Shown here: in pieces, positions 61,279 to 64,000 of the stretch
Numbering within the stretch: position 1 is the first letter of the stretch
How the letters are laid out: every line of letters begins with the position of its first letter
DNA from: Clostridiales bacterium
GTDB lineage: Bacteria; Bacillota; Clostridia; Saccharofermentanales; Saccharofermentanaceae
NCBI GenBank assembly: GCA_017552455.1
Contig: JAFZPX010000062.1
Location: 1 to 64,000 of the forward strand
Length of the DNA: 64,000 nucleotides
Reading direction: 5' to 3'
Notes under the pieces: model-generated
The model's input: only the letters and a program-made list of their open reading frames with translations
What the model was told of the DNA's origin: nothing
Databases searched by the model: none
Made by a program: the position numbers and the translations under genes

Positions 61279-62127
61279 TCAGTATTCATCAGGCATTTCT
61301 TCTATCTGGTCAAAACGGAAAACCGGGCCGTCCTTGCAGACGTATTTGGATCCGATATTACATCTTCCGCATTTACCGACTCCGCACTTCATTCGAAGCT
61401 CGAGAGTTGTATAAACCTGATCATCAGTAAAGCCCAACTCCTTCATTCCCTGAAGAACGAACTTGATCATGATCGGCGGTCCGCAGATAAGACCAATCTT
61501 ATCTGTTGAGAAATCAATTTCCTTCAGGTAAGCAGGTACGAAGCCAACGTGGCCGTCCCAGCCTTCCTGCTCTCTGTCGATAGTAAGGTATACGTTGACA
61601 CCTTCTGTGTTCATCCACTTCTCCTTGATCTCCTTAAGCTTAACGAGATCGTCAGCGGATCTTGAACCGTAGAGAATGTCGATTGTTCCGTAATCCTGTC
61701 TGTTATCAATGCAGTAATTGATTACTGAACGAAGAGGAGCAAGACCGATACCTCCTGCGATAAACAGAAGGTTCTTGCCCTTGAGCTCTGTATCAACCGG
61801 GAAGTTGTTGCCATAAGGTCCTCTTACTGTGATCTCGTCACCTACAGACAGACCGTGAAGGTACTCTGTGAGAAGACCGCATCTCTTGATAGAGAACTCC
61901 ATGTATTCCTTGTTCGTCGGTGAAGATGTGATGGAGAACATTCCCTCTCCTACACCGGGAACACATACCATGGCACACTGACCGGGCATATGCTCGAACA
62001 GCTTTCCTCCTCCGGGCGCATTAACTCTGAAAGTCTTAACGTCAGGAGTCTCCTGAGTGATGTCGGTGATGATACCGACGTGCGGGACCAGGATGTCTTG
62101 ATTCTTATTGTTACCACAATCACACAT
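61279..62127 (-). CDS. FAD/NAD(P)-binding oxidoreductase, AsrB/FlxA-like
   Basis: Protein of 282 residues of the ferredoxin-NADP reductase superfamily. The FAD part has GQCAMVCVPGVGEGMFSITS, the NAD part has LLFIAGGIGLAPLRSVI and LICGPPIMIKF, and a C-terminal [2Fe-2S] site lies in KCGVGKCGRCNIG. These match AsrB and FlxA, which take electrons from NAD(P)H. It should be the NADH entry point of the complex. AGGAGGGG precedes the ATG. Confidence 0.88.
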   Translation of the reverse strand: MCDCGNNKNQDILVPHVGIITDITQETPDVKTFRVNAPGGGKLFEHMPGQCAMVCVPGVGEGMFSITSSPTNKEYMEFSIKRCGLLTEYLHGLSVGDEITVRGPYGNNFPVDTELKGKNLLFIAGGIGLAPLRSVINYCIDNRQDYGTIDILYGSRSADDLVKLKEIKEKWMNTEGVNVYLTIDREQEGWDGHVGFVPAYLKEIDFSTDKIGLICGPPIMIKFVLQGMKELGFTDDQVYTTLELRMKCGVGKCGRCNIGSKYVCKDGPVFRFDQIEEMPDEY

Positions 62128-62142
62128 GTACTGTTCCCCTCC

Positions 62143-63237
62143 TTACTTATTTTCTGCGAAGGCCTTGATAACCTTCACGATATTGAGCGACTGAGGACAC
62201 TTCTCAACGCAGCGGCCGCAGCCTACGCACATGAACATGCCATCGTTGTTTGTGGGATAGTAAACGAGCTTGTGCATGAATCTCTGACGGAAACGCTGGA
62301 GCTGTGTCTGTCTGTTCTGTCCGCCTGCCATGAGTGTGAAGTCGGAGTACATGCAGGAATCCCAGCATCTGTATCTCTGGATGCCGTCCTTAGTTGTGTA
62401 ATCCTTGATGTCATAGCACTGGCATGTGGGGCATACGAAAGTACATGTACCGCAGCCGAGACAGCCCTTGTAGACCTTGTCCCAAACTTCAGACTTGAAC
62501 TTCTCGTCTGTCTTGCCTGCACCCCAACCCTCGAGTGAGAGGTCAGCGTTAGGAAGCTGCTTAGCGATACCTTCGATGTAAGCCTTCTCTTCTTCTACCT
62601 TAGCGTCAGCATCAGCCTCTTCGAAAAGGTTTGCTACCTTAGCTGTGAGAGCCTCACCCTTTTCGCTTATTGCCTTCCAGTAGAGCTTGCCGTCGATAAC
62701 CCATGTAGCGACGTCAGCCTTAGCCTTGGAAGGATCAGCGGGATCAACACCGAATACAGTACAGAAGCAGGACTCTTCGGGCTCGTGGCAAGCAAGTGCA
62801 ACTACGATGCCGTGCTCTCTTCTGGACTTGTAGTAAGAGTCAACAGGATCTGTAAGGAATACGTTGTCCATAACCTCGATGGCACGAACGTCACAAGCAC
62901 GCATACCGAAGATTACAAAGTCCTGATCAACGAGCTTACCGGGTGTAACGTTAAGCTTTGTTCTGATAGGTGTATCAGCAGCCTTCTCAGCATCGTCGCC
63001 GGAAGCTACATCTGCAGGAACGATCTCTCTGTTAACTGTGTAGAGCTGCTCTACCTGAGGGAAGAATGCATCCTTACCGGATCTGATCGTCTTAAGTGTG
63101 TCGATGTCACCTTCAGCGCCTTCCTTCCAGAAACCGTAATTGGTCTGGTCAGCAGACTTGATGGGCATAAACAGATCATACTCTGCCGCGATAGCAGCAT
63201 ACAGAGAATTGAGGTTTTCTTTTGCAATTGAATACAT
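62143..63237 (-). CDS. 4Fe-4S dicluster protein, AsrA/FlxB-like
   Basis: Protein of 364 residues. The N-terminal part carries the family's IFGMRACDVRAIEVMDNVF segment. Two cluster motifs follow: CLGCGTCTFVCPTCQC and CVGCGRCVEKCP, the second near the C-terminus. This is the AsrA/FlxB/hydrogenase-subunit architecture that passes electrons between an NAD module and a terminal reductase. Its start overlaps the stop of the upstream gene (63237). Confidence 0.87.
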   Translation of the reverse strand: MYSIAKENLNSLYAAIAAEYDLFMPIKSADQTNYGFWKEGAEGDIDTLKTIRSGKDAFFPQVEQLYTVNREIVPADVASGDDAEKAADTPIRTKLNVTPGKLVDQDFVIFGMRACDVRAIEVMDNVFLTDPVDSYYKSRREHGIVVALACHEPEESCFCTVFGVDPADPSKAKADVATWVIDGKLYWKAISEKGEALTAKVANLFEEADADAKVEEEKAYIEGIAKQLPNADLSLEGWGAGKTDEKFKSEVWDKVYKGCLGCGTCTFVCPTCQCYDIKDYTTKDGIQRYRCWDSCMYSDFTLMAGGQNRQTQLQRFRQRFMHKLVYYPTNNDGMFMCVGCGRCVEKCPQSLNIVKVIKAFAENK

Positions 63238-64000
63238 TACTTGTCACCCCTTCCTACAGCATCCTTCGGCTCCAGATCTTCGAAGGTAAAGTCAGTAAGA
63301 GGGCTCTGTGCCTCAGGATCTTTTCCTGCCTGGAACTCTCCATAGAATGTATCTATGTCCTTAATGAACTTTCTGTTGAACAGGTGGAGAGGAATACCCT
63401 CAGGACATACTCTGCTGCACTCGCCGCAGTCTGTACATCTTCCTGCTACGTGGAAAGCTCTGATGATATGGAACATCTTCTCCTCGAAGGAGTCGACGTT
63501 AGCCTTCTGCTGTGAATCGAACTTAGTGTTGTCGAATACGCACTTTCTGCATGAGCATGCAGGGCATACGTTACGGCAAGCATTGCAGCGGATACACTTG
63601 GAAAGTTCAGACTTGAAGAAAGCAAATCTCTCTTCAGGTGTCATCTTCTCGATCTTGATGACTTCCTCGAATCTGTCCTTATCACCTGTATCCTTGGACT
63701 CGCCGATGACCTCATCAAAGATCACGTGATCCTTGCCCTTACATACGTGGCAACGGTCGAGCATGAGATCAGCGTAAGCCATCTTCTTCTCGCCGTAGAT
63801 AGTATCGAAAGTTACATCACCGTCACCCTCGATATCAACGCCTGCAATGGACTTGATACCCTTGATGCCGGCCTTTCTAGCCTTCTCGATATCGAGCTTT
63901 CCGCGGCAGCCTACACCGATGATGTAAGTGTTCTCACGGTTAACTCTGTGCTCTCTGATAAGCTGGTTGAAGCTGTATGTGTCGCAGGGCTTCAAGCATA
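63237..64000 (-). CDS. 4Fe-4S electron-transfer protein (FrhB/AsrA-like), 5' end beyond the window
   Basis: The 254 visible codons continue off the right edge. The KPCDTYSFNQLIREHRVNRE lead, with NTYIIGVGCRGK after it, is the inside of this family and not a start, and the TTG at 63995 is not a true initiation codon. Two clusters are visible: CIRCNACRNVCPACSCRKC and CTDCGECSRVCPEG. A further CHVC pair lies upstream. It shares the KPCD segment with F420-hydrogenase beta and formate-dehydrogenase beta-like proteins. The upstream part of the operon may add more subunits. Confidence 0.82.
   Translation of the reverse strand, partial: CLKPCDTYSFNQLIREHRVNRENTYIIGVGCRGKLDIEKARKAGIKGIKSIAGVDIEGDGDVTFDTIYGEKKMAYADLMLDRCHVCKGKDHVIFDEVIGESKDTGDKDRFEEVIKIEKMTPEERFAFFKSELSKCIRCNACRNVCPACSCRKCVFDNTKFDSQQKANVDSFEEKMFHIIRAFHVAGRCTDCGECSRVCPEGIPLHLFNRKFIKDIDTFYGEFQAGKDPEAQSPLTDFTFEDLEPKDAVGRGDK

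Overview
The window reads as chromosomal DNA of an anaerobic gut- or rumen-type Clostridia (Bacillota). The grounds are strong AGGAGG-type ribosome sites on most genes, an agr peptide quorum-sensing locus, secreted proteins with CBM2-like modules and Pro/Thr linkers, a GH26 glycoside hydrolase, and a large iron-sulfur/flavin reductase operon. No rRNA gene or housekeeping marker is present, so the genus is not determined.

Layout. 1-2745 is a complete IS21-family element (istA, istB, multiple terminal repeats) inserted into a lipoprotein gene of which only the first 37 codons remain (2746-2856). About 3.1-38.3 kb is accessory: AT-rich, with defence genes, recombinases, toxin-like proteins and gene fragments. 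It holds a Hachiman-like nuclease/helicase pair, an ATPase, a tyrosine recombinase, a probable SIR2-domain remnant, then a 15-kb one-direction array: agrA/agrC-like regulators, agrB, an unlisted agrD, a small secreted protein, two lipoproteins, and a 2468-residue lectin/CBM2/RHS protein with a membrane-type C-terminal domain and an adjacent candidate immunity gene. Then come a PIN-domain protein, a secreted protein with a caspase-like His/Cys pair, remnants of a mobile element (serine recombinase tail), an XRE regulator, a DUF4417 gene, a candidate toxin and a candidate immunity gene. The accessory block is bracketed by two direct copies of a 157-bp element (2951-3107 and 38271-38427). The right copy begins exactly at the 3' end of tRNA-Gly(CCC), as expected of a tRNA-associated island.

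From 38.8 kb to the end the sequence is richer in GC and looks like core genome: GH26 enzyme, tRNA-Cys, an ABC-2 exporter with a permease-CPBP protease fusion, a siderophore/cobalamin-type ABC importer, a nuclease lipoprotein, an MFS transporter behind a leader peptide and attenuator hairpin, GNAT, membrane and GGDEF proteins, a zinc-ribbon/YfaP-like/C-type-lectin surface protein, a lipoprotein acetolactate decarboxylase, and a five-gene soluble reductase operon (fumarate-reductase-like flavoprotein and FeS subunits, FAD/NAD module, two FeS proteins) that runs off the right edge.

How parts may work together (inference): the agr system probably times expression of the RHS/lectin surface toxin and its accompanying secreted proteins. 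The Hachiman pair, the SIR2 remnant, the PIN protein and the toxin cassettes mark a defence/competition island. The reductase operon probably passes NADH electrons to fumarate or a related enoate in the cytoplasm. Three genes (9503 minus, 41165 plus, 47986 plus) have TATAAT exactly six bases before ATG and no ribosome site, suggesting leaderless transcripts.
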